Positions 22,568 through 32,890 of a stretch of DNA of 64,000 nt are shown here, piece after piece. Every line of letters begins with the position of its first letter. Position 1 is the first letter of the stretch. The stretch comes from Athripsodes cinereus (taxonomy: Eukaryota; Arthropoda; Insecta; Trichoptera; Leptoceridae): NCBI GenBank assembly GCA_947579605.1, contig OX388321.1, positions 15,243,614 through 15,307,613 of the forward strand. Reading direction: 5' to 3'. The translations under genes and the position numbers were made by a program. The notes under the pieces are model-generated. The model was not told the origin of the DNA. It was given only the letters and a program-made list of their open reading frames with translations, and did not search any database.

Positions 22568-23012
22568 AATGATTATACAGCACTTAAATAACTTTGTGAA
22601 AGTTTATTTCAAAAGAATTAAAATAGTTTTAAAATAAAACACTGAATTACTTTCACTATGAAAACAATATGTGACTCAGATTTCTTTGGGGTAGACACCC
22701 ATCATCAGTGAATTTTTATTAGACACTAAATTTAATATAAGGAAGAAAAATAACAGATATTTACAATTATTATGAGATAATAGGAACAATGTTTCTAGGA
22801 TCTATGGAGGTAGGTGTAGTATAGTATTGGGAGCAGGTAGGAGTGTATTGGTAAAATGGCGTGTGATGGGAGAGTATAATAATTTCTATTTCTTTGTGTT
22901 GAGTTTCTGAAAAAAACTCACTTATAATATGTGTCTACCCGAAACAGTCAAATATTTTTCAAAGTGAAAGTAAAACAGAGTTTTATTCGTAATCTATTTT
23001 AATTATATACCT
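22568..23012 (-). mobile_element. Penelope-like fold-back, 445 bp
   Basis: A 12 bp TSD, ACAAATRTTATT (one mismatch), is at 22556-22567 and 23013-23024. The arms are about 22617-22680 and 22930-23005, sharing AATTAAAATAG, AAAACACTG and ACTTTCAC words. The tail at 22568-22616 reads on the minus strand CTTTCACAAAGTTATTTAAG, like the other tails. The spacer on the minus strand is C-rich (ACCCTCCCATCACACGCC), like the Pro/Thr-rich end of PLE1, so this is a Penelope-like copy truncated near the end of its frame. Confidence 0.8.
22675..22708 (-). ncRNA. Decayed hammerhead core
   Basis: On the minus strand CUGAUGA, U and hairpin GGGU/ACCC are present, with stem I possible between UUCA upstream and UGAG downstream. 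The expected GAAA directly after stem II reads CAAA, so G12 is lost. The other arm (22931-22950) retains the stem II end followed by GAAA but has lost the CUGANGA half. Neither arm alone has a full core. Confidence 0.6.
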
Positions 23013-23175
23013 ACAAATATTATTGTTTTTTTTTGTTGTTCTTGAATAGGTTATCATTTAAAGAATTCACAAACCGAGAAAGATTGAAGAATATGCCTAC
23101 CTACAGACGAATCCTTAAGAAAAAAAAACACCCTTGATAGTAGGCGTGAAGAATTGAGAATAATAATATTATTTT

Positions 23176-23281
23176 TTTTTTTTTTAAAAAGATATATCTG
23201 GGTTTTTGTTATAAACCCAAATACAACCTTATACACCTTTCACAGTAAGCTACTAAAAGCTTGTGTCGTGAAAGGGGAATT
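23176..23281 (-). mobile_element. SINE1 3' fragment (minus)
   Basis: Only the body and end of SINE1 are present: the GGGTTT...AAACCC hairpin, TATACACCTTTCACAGTAAG and GCTTGTGTCGTGAAAGGGGA. The sequence stops before the tRNA-like head, so this is a 5'-truncated copy. Confidence 0.85.
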
Positions 23282-25383
23282 TTATTTAACCTTAAAATAA
23301 GAATGTTATTGTTCGCGTTCCGCACTGTAATAAGAGTTGTTTATATGAATGTATGCAAATAAAGTGTAAGTAACAAATGTTGAAAAACAAAATAATTCAA
23401 GTCCTATTACAATATAACAAAAATCAAAGAAATTTAAATTAAAACTCTTTAAATCTTTTCCAATAAAACGCATAATAAAGTATCAAAGTCACACTACTGC
23501 ATACCTACGTTATTTTTTGTAAAACTAATACGTATTAAAAATACGTAGACACGTAGGTAAATATTGGAACTTAAATGAAATGTTGTGTTTTGTTATACAG
23601 TATTAAGTCAATCGTTGTAAAAATATTATTAATCAGATGATAATGATGCTGAGTGATTTATTTCTATGCCGCCGTTTTACAATATTTGACCACCTAAAGG
23701 TTTTTTTTTCATTTTGCTTCTTATACCGATGATGTTCCTTTGGTGCTGCAAATATCAATGTTTGACATAATCAGCCTTCTCACGTTCAACGCTTAGCACA
23801 GACTTCCCTGAAAAGTCCACTTGATACCAACTGGAATAAATCGTATCCAGCTAACCTAAGCCGCATATTGTATGTACTATATTATTTTTAAAGGTATGTA
23901 AATGTATGTATATTGGATGATCAAGTTTGACCTAAGATTTTCTAACGTTTTTTGACGATCTAAGTTGCACTTCTGAAACTTTGTTTCGACAATTCTAGAA
24001 AAATTTCAAGAACCACACCAATATAAAAAAGATAACTCGTTGTACTGAAAATTTTGTTTATTCCGTATTCATTAATACATGATTCGCCTATTATGCAAAA
24101 TACAAAAATAGACTGGCATATTGTAGTAGTATCTCTCTCACATACACCCACTTCCTCTCTCTCTTTTCATTCTACGTAAAGTGAAAGTTAAATAAAAATA
24201 GTACCTATATATGTATATATTATGTAAATTTATATAGGTACCAAGACATTAGTGAATTCCAAACACGAAAAAGCAAAAAGGAAACCGAAAAAATATATAT
24301 GTACCAATGTAAGTTACCAAAGTAAGGAACGAAAATACTTGACATAAAAACTTGTGTTACACCAGAAACATACACTTATATCAAGTAATGTTACTTTGTA
24401 GATTATACATAATTTAAAAATCGGTCAATCTGCCTATACAATCATCGCATCTCTGACACGTGAGGTAGACTGTGTACTAATTGCGTATAATAAACATGTC
24501 AATCGTCCTCTCTGTGCAAACAAATAAATTAAGAGATTCAGCATAGCTAAGCATATCTTATTCAAAAGTGGCATTTAATGCAATATTTGCACAAAATACA
24601 CAATAAAAACGGTGTTCTGTCAAATGGCGGACTTGTTGCAGAACAACGTCTTCCAGTCAAAATTGAAAGAGAATAAAAGAAATAACAGAACATGGAAACA
24701 AGTGTAAACACTTAAAAATAAAATATAAAAAGAGATAGTAATAGAAAGTAGGATAATAAAAACAAAATGTAGGGTAAAGGGAACCTAGCTATATTAACCG
24801 GAGACAAAAAAAAAAAGTTTAAAGGATTTATTAAAAATACAAGAAAAATACGTACTCCTAATATCTGCAACTTATTTTTATAATAACATCATAATAATAA
24901 ATTGGTTATTTTTAAAATTTGTAAAATTTTCTATAAATAGGATCTGATCTTCCAAGTATCTAAGCTAAATTAAGAATATTTTATACTTTATAATTATTCA
25001 CTTTTTCTTAAAATATTTCAGTTTTTCAGGAAAGAGTGAATATTAAAAAAAAACTCTGCAAATTATACAGTGGACGAATATGATTAGACGTATCATACTG
25101 AACACTGTTTGAATTAATTTTACATTTAAATAAATACGAGTAGGTACTTGTAAATAAATAAGTTTGATTCATATGGAAGAATATGGGTGCGTGTCTATGT
25201 ATGTTTCAAGTAATGCTGAAACAACCTGATTTAGGATGTTGAGTTCCCGGTTCTTTGGACGTAGATTTCTTTTGCCGCCATTTAAAATAATTCTACATAT
25301 GGCAACAATTTCATCCAGTTTCAAAAATAATACTTTTTCTATGGAAAAAAAAGTACTCGACAACTTCCATTCATTATTTTACA
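23282..25383. other. AT-rich sequence with an R3-like remnant
   Basis: A decayed minus-strand R3 copy is visible at about 24428-24535 (CACGTGAGGTAGACTGTGTA and GTCCTCTCTGTGCAAAC). The remainder has no recognisable content. Short ORFs at 23960 and 25169 on the minus strand carry no motif. Confidence 0.4.
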
Positions 25384-25617
25384 TAGACAATTCGCACACA
25401 TCGAGCTAGTCCCAACCTAAGATGAATCTTGTATTATGGGTACTAACGCGACGATACACACATATACAATGCACTATACATACATAATATGTAACACCCA
25501 GACCCAGGACAATTTGAAAAAGATCATTCTTCACCTTGCACTGGCCGGTAATCGAACCCGGGACCTCGTGACGACTCAAAGGCAAAAGTGCTACCTCCGC
25601 GCCCCACCTGGCGACAT
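25384..25617 (-). mobile_element. SINE2 (tRNA-derived), near full length, minus
   Basis: On the minus strand it starts near GGTGGGGCGCGGAGGTAGCA, has a B box in CCCGGGTTCGATTACCGGCC, and continues through AAATTGTCCTGGGTCTGGGT and GTATCGTCGCGTTAGTACCC to GGGACTAGCTCGATGTGTGC. This is the same order as the plus-strand copy at 54128-54371. The tRNA-like head is distinct from SINE1, so this is a second SINE family. Confidence 0.85.
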
Positions 25618-25829
25618 GAACAATTTATGTTGGCCAATTAACTTAACTCAGATTTGTTTATAAATTATCTGCTGTACGTAATATAATTATGTAGGTTTAA
25701 ACCTATTTATTTTAAATTTATAAAAATTCTTTTCATGATTTTTTCAAAATAGAAATATCAGAACCACAGTTATTGAATTGTGTGGATAACGATTCTAATT
25801 TGAAAATATATACAAAAATTATTCTGTAA

Positions 25830-25975
25830 ATAGGCCAATCTGTAAAAAAAACTTCATCGTTGATTTTGTATAATTCTCCATATTGCATTTTTATTGAAAT
25901 CAAAAATGTATAGCGTAAATAATTTTCTTCGTAATTTTTCTTCTCTGCCTACAAATTTCACAACACAATCTTGCA
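25830..25975 (+). repeat. Interspersed repeat R5, copy 1
   Basis: Shared with 26840-27095 are TCTCCATATTG, TTTTTATT, GAAATCAAAAATGTATAGCG and TAAATAATTTTCTTCGTA. The copy stops before the 3' part present in copy 2. Confidence 0.6.
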
Positions 25976-26262
25976 TCAGAACTACATGAACACATTCTTA
26001 TTTTCATCTTTAATAGCACAATTTATGGTTCAATAATAGTTTTCCATCTGCAACAATAAAATACAATTTCAAATATAATCTGTGCACGTCCACATTTATG
26101 TGACAGATTATAGTAAAAAAAATATTAATTCATCAGTTTGACATACCTGCTTCCTCCCACAATCCGTACCAGCTCATCGTTTTCTTCATTTAAAAATAGA
26201 TTGGTCTCTAGATGATGTTTTTTTTATGTAACTTATTGACACTTAATAAAGAGCTCTTTTTC

Positions 26263-26345
26263 CTTTCCCCCCCCCCTCCCCCCCTCTCCCTTGTCCTCAC
26301 CAGGAGTGCACAGATATCTATTTTATCTATTTTATTTTATTTATT
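26263..26345 (+). repeat. C-rich simple sequence followed by TTTA
   Basis: A run of C and T (CCCCCCCCCCTCCCCCCCTC) near 26267-26288 is followed by CTTGTCCTCACCAGGAGTGC and then TTTATTTTATTTATTA. It may be part of a repeat, but I cannot assign a family. Confidence 0.5.
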
Positions 26346-26839
26346 AATATTAATACTTATTTCTGAAATGCAAGTTTCAATAATTGTTTTGCACATGTAT
26401 CACATGTTTAATTTGTTTTTATTAAAGTATTTTATCTTATCTTATGTATGTATGTATTATTATTTATTGTATCTGTGTATTAATTATGTATGTATAAATT
26501 AAATTATTTATTTATAAATTTAAAATTTCTTCTCTTTGGGTTCCTATATTTTTAATTATTTCTTTTCTTTTTTTTATTATTTTGGGTAGACATAGACCTA
26601 CTTTTTTTATTTTTATTTTTAAGGTTGACTGGAAGACGTTGCCTAGCAACAAGTCCGCCTTTTGGCCAAATTTTGTTAATTGTCACGTTTTGTAATGTTG
26701 TATTTTATTGTTTATGTATTTGTGTAAAATTATGGTCAATTAAGTTTTATTTATTTATTTATTTATTTACATACCATGTTCATATTGATTATAGTAATTT
26801 GATTCTTAATACAGCAGAACATAAGGATTATTTTAGCAC

Positions 26840-27095
26840 AATGCAACAGGCGACGTGGGAGCGCTTACAGCGCCATAACTCTCCATATTGTTTTTATTTT
26901 TGAAATTAAAAATGTATGGCGTAAATAATTTTCTTCGTATTTTTTCTTACCGTGAATTTGTAAGATGTTTTAATAGCCTATAGTTTATTCCGGGCGGAGA
27001 AGAATCCAACAAATCAGAGATCATTCAAATCGGTACAGCCATTCTTGAGTTATAAGTGTTGTAACACACACCAGTTCCTTTTATATATAAGATTT
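26840..27095 (+). repeat. Interspersed repeat R5, copy 2
   Basis: This copy continues past the segment shared with copy 1 into TTTATTCCGGGCGGAGAAGA, then ATTCAAATCGGTACAGCCAT and TTGAGTTATAAGTGT, and ends ACACACACCAGTTCCTTTTA TATATAAG. An end of the type (raised-question words for parasitic 3' UTRs) followed by TATATAAGAT is common among insect non-LTR elements, so I suspect a LINE 3' UTR. No coding remnant is visible. Confidence 0.55.
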
Positions 27096-27770
27096 CAAAT
27101 TCTTTTATTTATATTGAAATAATATTTGACATATTAATTATAGAAATTTTAGATTTATATTTTTACCTTTTAAGTTGAGGAAGTTGATTACCTTTTTATA
27201 TAATTACGAAATTTAAATTTCAATTCACACTCATTTTTCTTAATATTAAATACTTGATTACGTCCCGTACAACGTTGAATAAAAATTCTTACACCCACTC
27301 ATGACAAAATGAATTTGTATTTTGAATTTTTTTTACAAAAATAAATTTAAATCACTTTCATTATTCCTGCTTAGTACCTATGTAAGTATGTACGATGAAA
27401 ATATTCGGAACGTCGATGTTTTATTAAAATAGCTACAGAGGACAAACGCGCGTGGGAAATGATGTGTAATTAGTAAAATATTATAGGAGAAATGATATGT
27501 TGGATTCTCATAAATTATTAATGAATTTCGAAATAATTAAGCCAATTTTATTAAGAGAGTTTTCAGTAACAATGCGTCAAACTTCATCAACTGGAGTTTA
27601 GTGTTGAGTCGTCAACATTATCAGCACGTGCCATGAGTTTCATATTACTCAGTTTTTGGGTATATACCTAGTCTAATTAAAGGAAATATGATGTGAGTTT
27701 TGAGTTAAGAAGTATAAGTACCTAAATAATATCTACTTATTACATAGAATTGATCAGTTTTATATCACTC
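27096..27770. other. AT-rich sequence, nothing recognised
   Basis: There is no repeat, coding region or hairpin I can support in this stretch. Confidence 0.4.
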
Positions 27771-27945
27771 GTCCTTCAACACCCTTTCCGGGAGCACAGT
27801 GCGGAAACTAGCTTTCTCCATTCAGAGAGTCTCTACGCTTATTGAGCCCCTCTTCTCACATCATTCCCAGCACTCAAATATCATTGTCAAGGAAGTGTGT
27901 ACTGTGAAAGAGGGACGTTCAGGCTATAGGAACCTTTATAGATGA
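27771..27945 (-). mobile_element. Decayed family A fragment (minus)
   Basis: Family A 3'-end words appear on the minus strand in order: CCGGGAGCACAGTGCGG, CTCCATTCAGAGAGTCTCT and TGTACTGTGAAAGAGGGACG. The GATGAT tail is lost and the frame is broken by indels. It is an old copy. Confidence 0.7.
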
Positions 27946-28796
27946 AAGAAAAGTGGACGTGTTTACAAAGCTATCCAATAATTTTGAATGTTTTTTAGAA
28001 GAGTGTTCTTTAATGTATTAAAATCGAACGCGATCTACATACAATTAAGGAACAGAAGCATTGTAGAATACTCTTTAAAAAAAACATTCAAAATGTCTCG
28101 AAACTGTTTTGCAATTGGTAACACTTCTTCTGGGAGATACTGAAAATATAGTATAAAAAATATAGAATAATTTTAGGCTGGAGTGGAAACTGAAATCGGA
28201 ATTAAGGAGTATTTAAAATGCCTCAGACTAAATGCTGGGATGATAAAATAAGGAAGATTACAGGAAGGATTTGAATGCAGCAAGGCCAGAATAGAATGGA
28301 GTGTGAAGCCGTAAGGAAAATGAAGAATACTCTTTTAAAATTTGTTTTAAAGTACAATATCTATTTATATTTTTTAAATTTTGTGACTTGAATTTCATTG
28401 TAGCATTACACTATAGAAGTACAAAATGATGGTAGGTATACATACTTATATGTCATTTTGGGTTATTAGCGGGAATATTTTACCCTTTAAGTATGTGATA
28501 CTTAACATTATAATAAGTACTATTATTATTCTATTAAATATTCCGTTATAATTTGGAATTTATATTTACTACTTTTATATTGGATATCGATATTGATTGC
28601 TGATGCTGTTGATTTTTGAATGGTGTTCTTAACCAATAGAAAAGTGAATTAAATCCATTAGTCAGAAGAAAGAACTACATAATGACTAAAAAAAATGAAT
28701 TCTTATTCGATTACAAATTTTCGTTTAAATTTCTATCAATATAATTTACTGTGTCGGTGTTTATGTAGGTAGTAGAATTTCGCAATGAAATGAAAA
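27946..28796. other. AT-rich sequence, nothing recognised
   Basis: The segment around 28160-28320 is somewhat coding-like in base composition (GGCTGGAGTGGAAACTG, AATAGAATGGAGTGTGAAGC) and could be a very old reverse-transcriptase remnant. I cannot translate it convincingly. Confidence 0.35.
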
Positions 28797-28808
28797 AAAC
28801 ATATTTTT

Positions 28809-29114
28809 GATTAAAATGAATTTAAAAACACTGTATAATTTCCAAATTAAATTTATTCACCTCAAACGTTTTCGCCAAGGCTTCTACTTGGCATCATCAG
28901 GAGGACTAATTAGTTAAAGTTCATATTTAGTGAGTATGTTTTCTATTACTAACTTATACTAAGGGTGGGGGGGAGTTTGAAGGTGGGGGAGAAAGGGCGG
29001 AGTTGAGGGTGTTTGATAAGAGGAAATAGGAAGATGGAAATTATACAGTGTTTTTAAATTCATTTTAATTATAATGAATTTCCAAAGTGTTAACACAAAA
29101 ACATTTGATTTATT
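28809..29114. mobile_element. Penelope-like fold-back, 306 bp
   Basis: A perfect 12 bp TSD, AAACATATTTTT, is at 28797-28808 and 29115-29126. Arms lie at about 28810-28843 and 29035-29069 (both with AAAACACTGTATAATTTCCA). The 45 bp tail at 29070-29114 contains TTTCCAAAGTGTTAACACA. On the minus strand the spacer is a C-rich run (CCTCAACTCCGCCC, CTCCCCCCCACCC) like the end of the PLE1 frame. The coding strand is therefore minus, while the tail is at the right. One hammerhead core is in the left arm. Confidence 0.85.
28860..28904 (-). ncRNA. Hammerhead ribozyme core (UU cleavage site)
   Basis: On the minus strand: stem I CCUC (28904-28901), CUGAUGA (28900-28894), U, stem II GCCAAG/CUUGGC with a 7 nt loop (28892-28874), GAAA (28873-28870), palindromic ACGU (28869-28866), UU (28865-28864), then GAGG (28863-28860) pairing with CCUC. 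The core is complete. The nucleotide before cleavage is U rather than the favoured C, which is allowed by the UH rule but usually slower. Confidence 0.75.
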
Positions 29115-29228
29115 AAACATATTTTTATTACACTATTTGTTTTTTCTTGCGATAGACGTCTTTCGTCATGTAAGGACATTGTCAAACCTTGACAAGAAGT
29201 TTGAGAATGTACTTGTACATATTAAATT

Positions 29229-29375
29229 CAGCGATGAGATTTGCCACCCATCCTGAATAACTTTATGTTTATTGGCGTGAATAGAACGGTCTCCATGCTT
29301 ATTTCGTGCAGGAGGTCCATTGACTGTCCCACTTGTAGGATATGCCGCGATTATATAGTAGTAATAGTTGTAGTA
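29229..29375 (+). repeat. Interspersed repeat R3 (plus)
   Basis: The copy runs from GATTTGCCACCCATCCTGAA through GTCCCACTTGTAGGATATGC to an AGTAGTAATAGTTGTAGTAG end. It is about 85% like 3083-3225 by eye. Confidence 0.7.
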
Positions 29376-29446
29376 GCTAATTTGACGTTTTTAAGATACT
29401 ATAAGATCTGAGTCAACAATGCTCAAAACAATGTATCTATTTATCA

Positions 29447-29608
29447 TTATCCGTCACATAAGCGAGGTAGCCAATACCATAAACTCTTAAACAGCATATA
29501 TATAATATTACAGTGTACGTAAGCAAATTATCCGCCACATAAGCTAGGTAGCCAATACCATAAACTCTTAAACAGCATATATATAATATTACAGTGTACG
29601 TAAGCAAA
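29447..29608. repeat. 81-bp tandem duplication, two copies
   Basis: Unit one is 29447-29527 and unit two 29528-29608. They differ at only two positions (CGTCAC/CGCCAC and GCGAGG/GCTAGG). Each unit contains ACATAAGC, AGGTAGCCAATACCATAAAC and ACAGTGTACGTAAGCAAA. The GGTAGCC word suggests the unit overlaps an old R3 remnant on the minus strand. The duplication is recent. Confidence 0.95.
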
Positions 29609-30879
29609 CTAAAGTATGCAATAAAAAATCTGTATTTCGTGAAAACATTAATTTACTTAAAATAAACGCAAGAACTTTATTTCAATCGTTAATGTTGTAA
29701 TCAAGGTTAGTGTTAGTGTTATGTTTTCTTTGAAATAACTTATATGAAATAATATACCTAATATCTACGCGTTATATAATGTTTATTATGTTATTTACAT
29801 GAAAATCTGATTTACTTTCAGTTTCATCGACATTCCGACACGAAGACATCGCCACCACGCACCTAGTTACAAATTAACTTCAAGCCCAGCTTCGCTTAGG
29901 AATAATAACCAAATTTTTAAACAGCGCTATGAAATAAATAAACGGCATTTTGTAATGGGCAAGATAAAAAAACAAGAAGTTCCAAAAAATGCCCATTTAG
30001 AGATATCCATGTTGTTAACCATCGCAAACAATTAGACGTTTTGCACTTGGGAAACAACCAAAGAGATGGAAGGACAGTTGACCTCTGTAAACACTTCTGC
30101 GTAAACAACTCTGTAAACACAATCATTGGGATAAAAAAAATGAAATAGGTAGGATGTGTGCATTTATGTATATAGGTATAATATATTTTTTTTGCATGCA
30201 TCTATTTTTATAACTAGTCGAAAAATGGCGACAAATAGTAAATTCTTACTTGTACCACCATGTAGGAACTGGAGTTTAAATTATTTTATTTGCTTATAAT
30301 TTCTGTTTGTAAAGAACATAAATAAGGTATGAATGTACAATTTATTTTGTTGTCCTGAAACATTCTCAACAGATAAGCGTTCGTGTAGAGGGTAATAGTA
30401 AAACCTTCGCTTATCTTAAAGGAAGCATATTGTTATACTACATATCTCAATAAAAATAAAACGTCGCACACAAACATATTTATGAACTGAATTTATTAAT
30501 TATATCATGATTATACTCGCCCTTCTTCTCTATCAAATTTCTCCACCACAAAATCAGTTGTTTAACGCGGCCTTGTCAGATTAGACAATTTAATGTATCA
30601 TCATCAACGAAATAATACGTAGTAACTACCCCACCTATAATACAGTACATAGGTAATATATTATAAGTCTGTATTCAGAATTAATACTGTGATTATTGTG
30701 CTACTTTGAATACATGTAGCTATGATTTTGTGGCATTGTATTGTTAGTTACAATAAGTTAGACATTCTCGTTAACTTGAGTAATTCAATTAAATTATTAC
30801 ACTGAATATCACGAGAAAAGAAGGGTTTCATTATAAAAAGATGGTTACAATAGGTATATTGAATTGGTCTGCGGCGGGT
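29609..30879. other. AT-rich sequence, nothing recognised
   Basis: The 94-codon minus frame at 29917-30201 has no motif that I recognise and lies in ordinary AT-rich sequence. I do not call a gene. Confidence 0.4.
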
Positions 30880-30984
30880 TTGGATTTTCCTCTCTATTCC
30901 TATTTATTTTCTGCTAATATCTTTGATTTTACGCACGTGTCACAGTTCATGTCTTTCATCACTTTACCCATGCAGGTGTTAAAG

Positions 30985-31193
30985 TTGATTTTCTCAACCG
31001 ACGGTTCTTGGTGGAATTTCATGCTGAATTAATTATAAATAAAATACTACTTAGTATATCCACTGTGACATTTTATTGGACGCCGGCTTTACGCTAGCAC
31101 GATGATGAGAGCGGAAGCTCTTGAAAGCCGGCTCGCGTCCAATAAAAAGTCACAGTGGATATACTAAGTAGTCTTTTATTTATAATTAATTCA
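30985..31193 (-). mobile_element. Penelope-like fold-back nested in family D
   Basis: Arms at about 31024-31091 and 31123-31193 are nearly identical, differing by a 3 bp deletion and a few substitutions (shared TTATAAATAAAA, TACTTAGTATATCCACTGTG and CCGGCT). The tail, about 30985-31021, reads on the plus strand CTCAACCGACGGTTCTTGGT and matches, inverted, the tail of 46601-46833, so these two form a subfamily. Its insertion splits the family D remnant. The TSD is blurred (CATGCAGGTGTTAAAG versus CATGAAGATGTCACTAAG), implying an older insertion. Confidence 0.75.
31098..31140 (+). ncRNA. Decayed hammerhead core with GGAA tetraloop
   Basis: Stem II GAGAGC/GCUCUU closed by GGAA (31107-31122), GAAA (31123-31126), palindromic GCCGGC (31127-31132), UC (31133-31134) and GCGUCC (31135-31140) are all in place. 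The first box reads CGAUGA instead of CUGAUGA (U4 missing), and the stem I 5' strand ACGC sits five bases too far upstream. I predict it is inactive. Confidence 0.7.
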
Positions 31194-31495
31194 TGAAGAT
31201 GTCACTAAGTCAGCCTCTACAGTTCCCGTCTTTGGTCATGCCCTACATGGTGGTGATAAACAGGCCTGGGTGACTGATGTTGTGACTTCTTCAGATTGCT
31301 TGTGGTTAGCTGATATTTTTAAGGAGTTGCATACTTTCGCCTACCTTAATCAACACCTCTTTGTTTTCGATATGTTCTGACCAGTGGATCAATATGCTTC
31401 TGTAGCAACACATCTCAAAAGCCCTCAACTGACCGCTTTCAGTTTTGCCGATGGTCCACGTCTCACTACCATGTACCAGAATGCTCCAAAAAAAA

Positions 31496-32339
31496 GCAAT
31501 CTTTGTTAGTAATATAAATTATTGGTGAAAGTCAGCGTATAAAGATTTTAAAATAAAAGCATAACTGAAAACTGTCTCACAAAAAGATCAAAATCAAATA
31601 GAATAACCAAAATATTAAGGTTTCATTTTAATGTTTATTTATTAAAATAAGTAAGAAAAATTTAGAATTAACCGTGTAATAAAGCGAAGTAATATTTTTT
31701 TAAGGTTTTCGCCTTTTAAGGTAATGCATTTTATAAAATCAATTTATTAAGTCGATTTTCAGAGTCATACCATTTTCAGAGATTTTTTTTTTTCAATTCA
31801 AATGGAAGGCACACTACAGATAAAAACATTCATAATGGTTCTTAATAATATAGTAGGAAGAATATATTTTTATTATTTGAAGTTTTAAGTAATAGGTCTG
31901 TCAAACCTGAAAATATCGTGAGGAGAGCTAATAAAGCTTAATAGAGAGGTTTTGTATGAAGTGAAAAATTATTATTATTACTACTTATCAGATGAAATTT
32001 ACCAAGACTATCTTTATTATAACATTTTGAATATTATGAATGTCGAGTAGTAAGCAATGGTACATACTAGATACTATTTTAATACATATATACTTTATAC
32101 AAAATATTTTTTATTTGTTTGTTATTTTTATTATTACTTAATCCTTTATAAACACCAATTAAATTTTTTGATCGTCCGTAAACAGACATAAGTATTTTGT
32201 AATTATTTAAAAATAAAAAAAATGCAATCACCTGCTGGTTCTTGTTTTGATCGGGGCAGCTGTCATAGTATAGGGGCAAGTTTATTGTTGCCCCTCTTTG
32301 GTCTTTGATAATTAAATAATTAAGTATATAGTATAGAGC
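31496..32339. other. AT-rich sequence, nothing recognised
   Basis: The minus frame of 89 codons at 32079-32348 has no motif. I can support no feature here. Confidence 0.4.
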
Positions 32340-32890
32340 ATATTTCATTTACTCCTCTTAAACAACAATGCCCCTTTCTTGTGATACTTTCATAGAATGT
32401 GAGATACTTCCCCGTGATGAGTGTTCAATACTTTTTGGAAATTAAAAGACACACCTAAAAATGTTGTTAAAATCATTTTACCCTCTGTTTTGATCATTGT
32501 AGAGCATCGACTTTGAGGCCTCTTTTTCCGCCAGATGATCTGTTGGGAGTTTGGAAAAGGTTCGATCCTTCACACACTGGACCCTTGTCTTTTTTAGGGG
32601 CATGGATATTATATTTTCTTAGCACGTCAGTAAATATTTTTTGTTTAACCGGAATACTATTTTTAATCATAGAGTCATTTTGGTATTCCCTATAAACATT
32701 TCACATACTTACTTTTTAATTCTGTTCTGCAGATATTTTCTGAGCATGTTTTTCCTGTCATAGTACAATGGTAGAGCAGGTAACATTTCAATGAAGCTTT
32801 TGATGGCTTTCATCTCCTCTACACTGGTCTTATTAGCAGGTTCCTTTCTACCAAATTTGTACTCGCTAAAAAGATTAGCGATTGATTCTT
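32340..32890 (-). pseudogene. Decayed transposase-like coding remnant
   Basis: Minus-strand translation gives, in order, EYKFGRKEPANKTSVEEMKA, IKSFIEMLPALPLYYDRKNM, LRKYLQ, then after a stop IPVKQKIFTDVLRKYNIHAP with KKDKGPVCE. Further on comes FNFQKVLNTHHGEVSHIL. The chain of a basic linker, LP.LP.YYDRK, a KIF..V..YNIH.PKKDKC..CE element and L.TPHGE resembles a family of insect transposon proteins that I recall by pattern but cannot name securely. Stops, frameshifts and the C to G change at the first expected cysteine show it is dead. It is not host coding sequence as far as I can tell. Confidence 0.55.

Larger units (their letters stand above)
30880..31495 (-). pseudogene. Family D reverse-transcriptase remnant split by a fold-back
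   Basis: On the minus strand 31495-31380 is open and encodes ILVHGSETWTIGKTESGQLR, AFEMCCYRSILIHWSEHIEN and KEVLIKVGE. This is the familiar YGSETW...FEMWCYRR...W segment just after the catalytic palm of insect non-LTR reverse transcriptases. It continues, with breaks, through the GGCCTGGG words shared with 14003-14290 to GTAGAGGCTGACTTAGTGAC near 31210. It then resumes at about 30985 and runs down to 30880 with the CACAGTTCATGT word. The interruption between is the fold-back at about 30985-31193. Stops and frameshifts make it dead. Confidence 0.75.
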
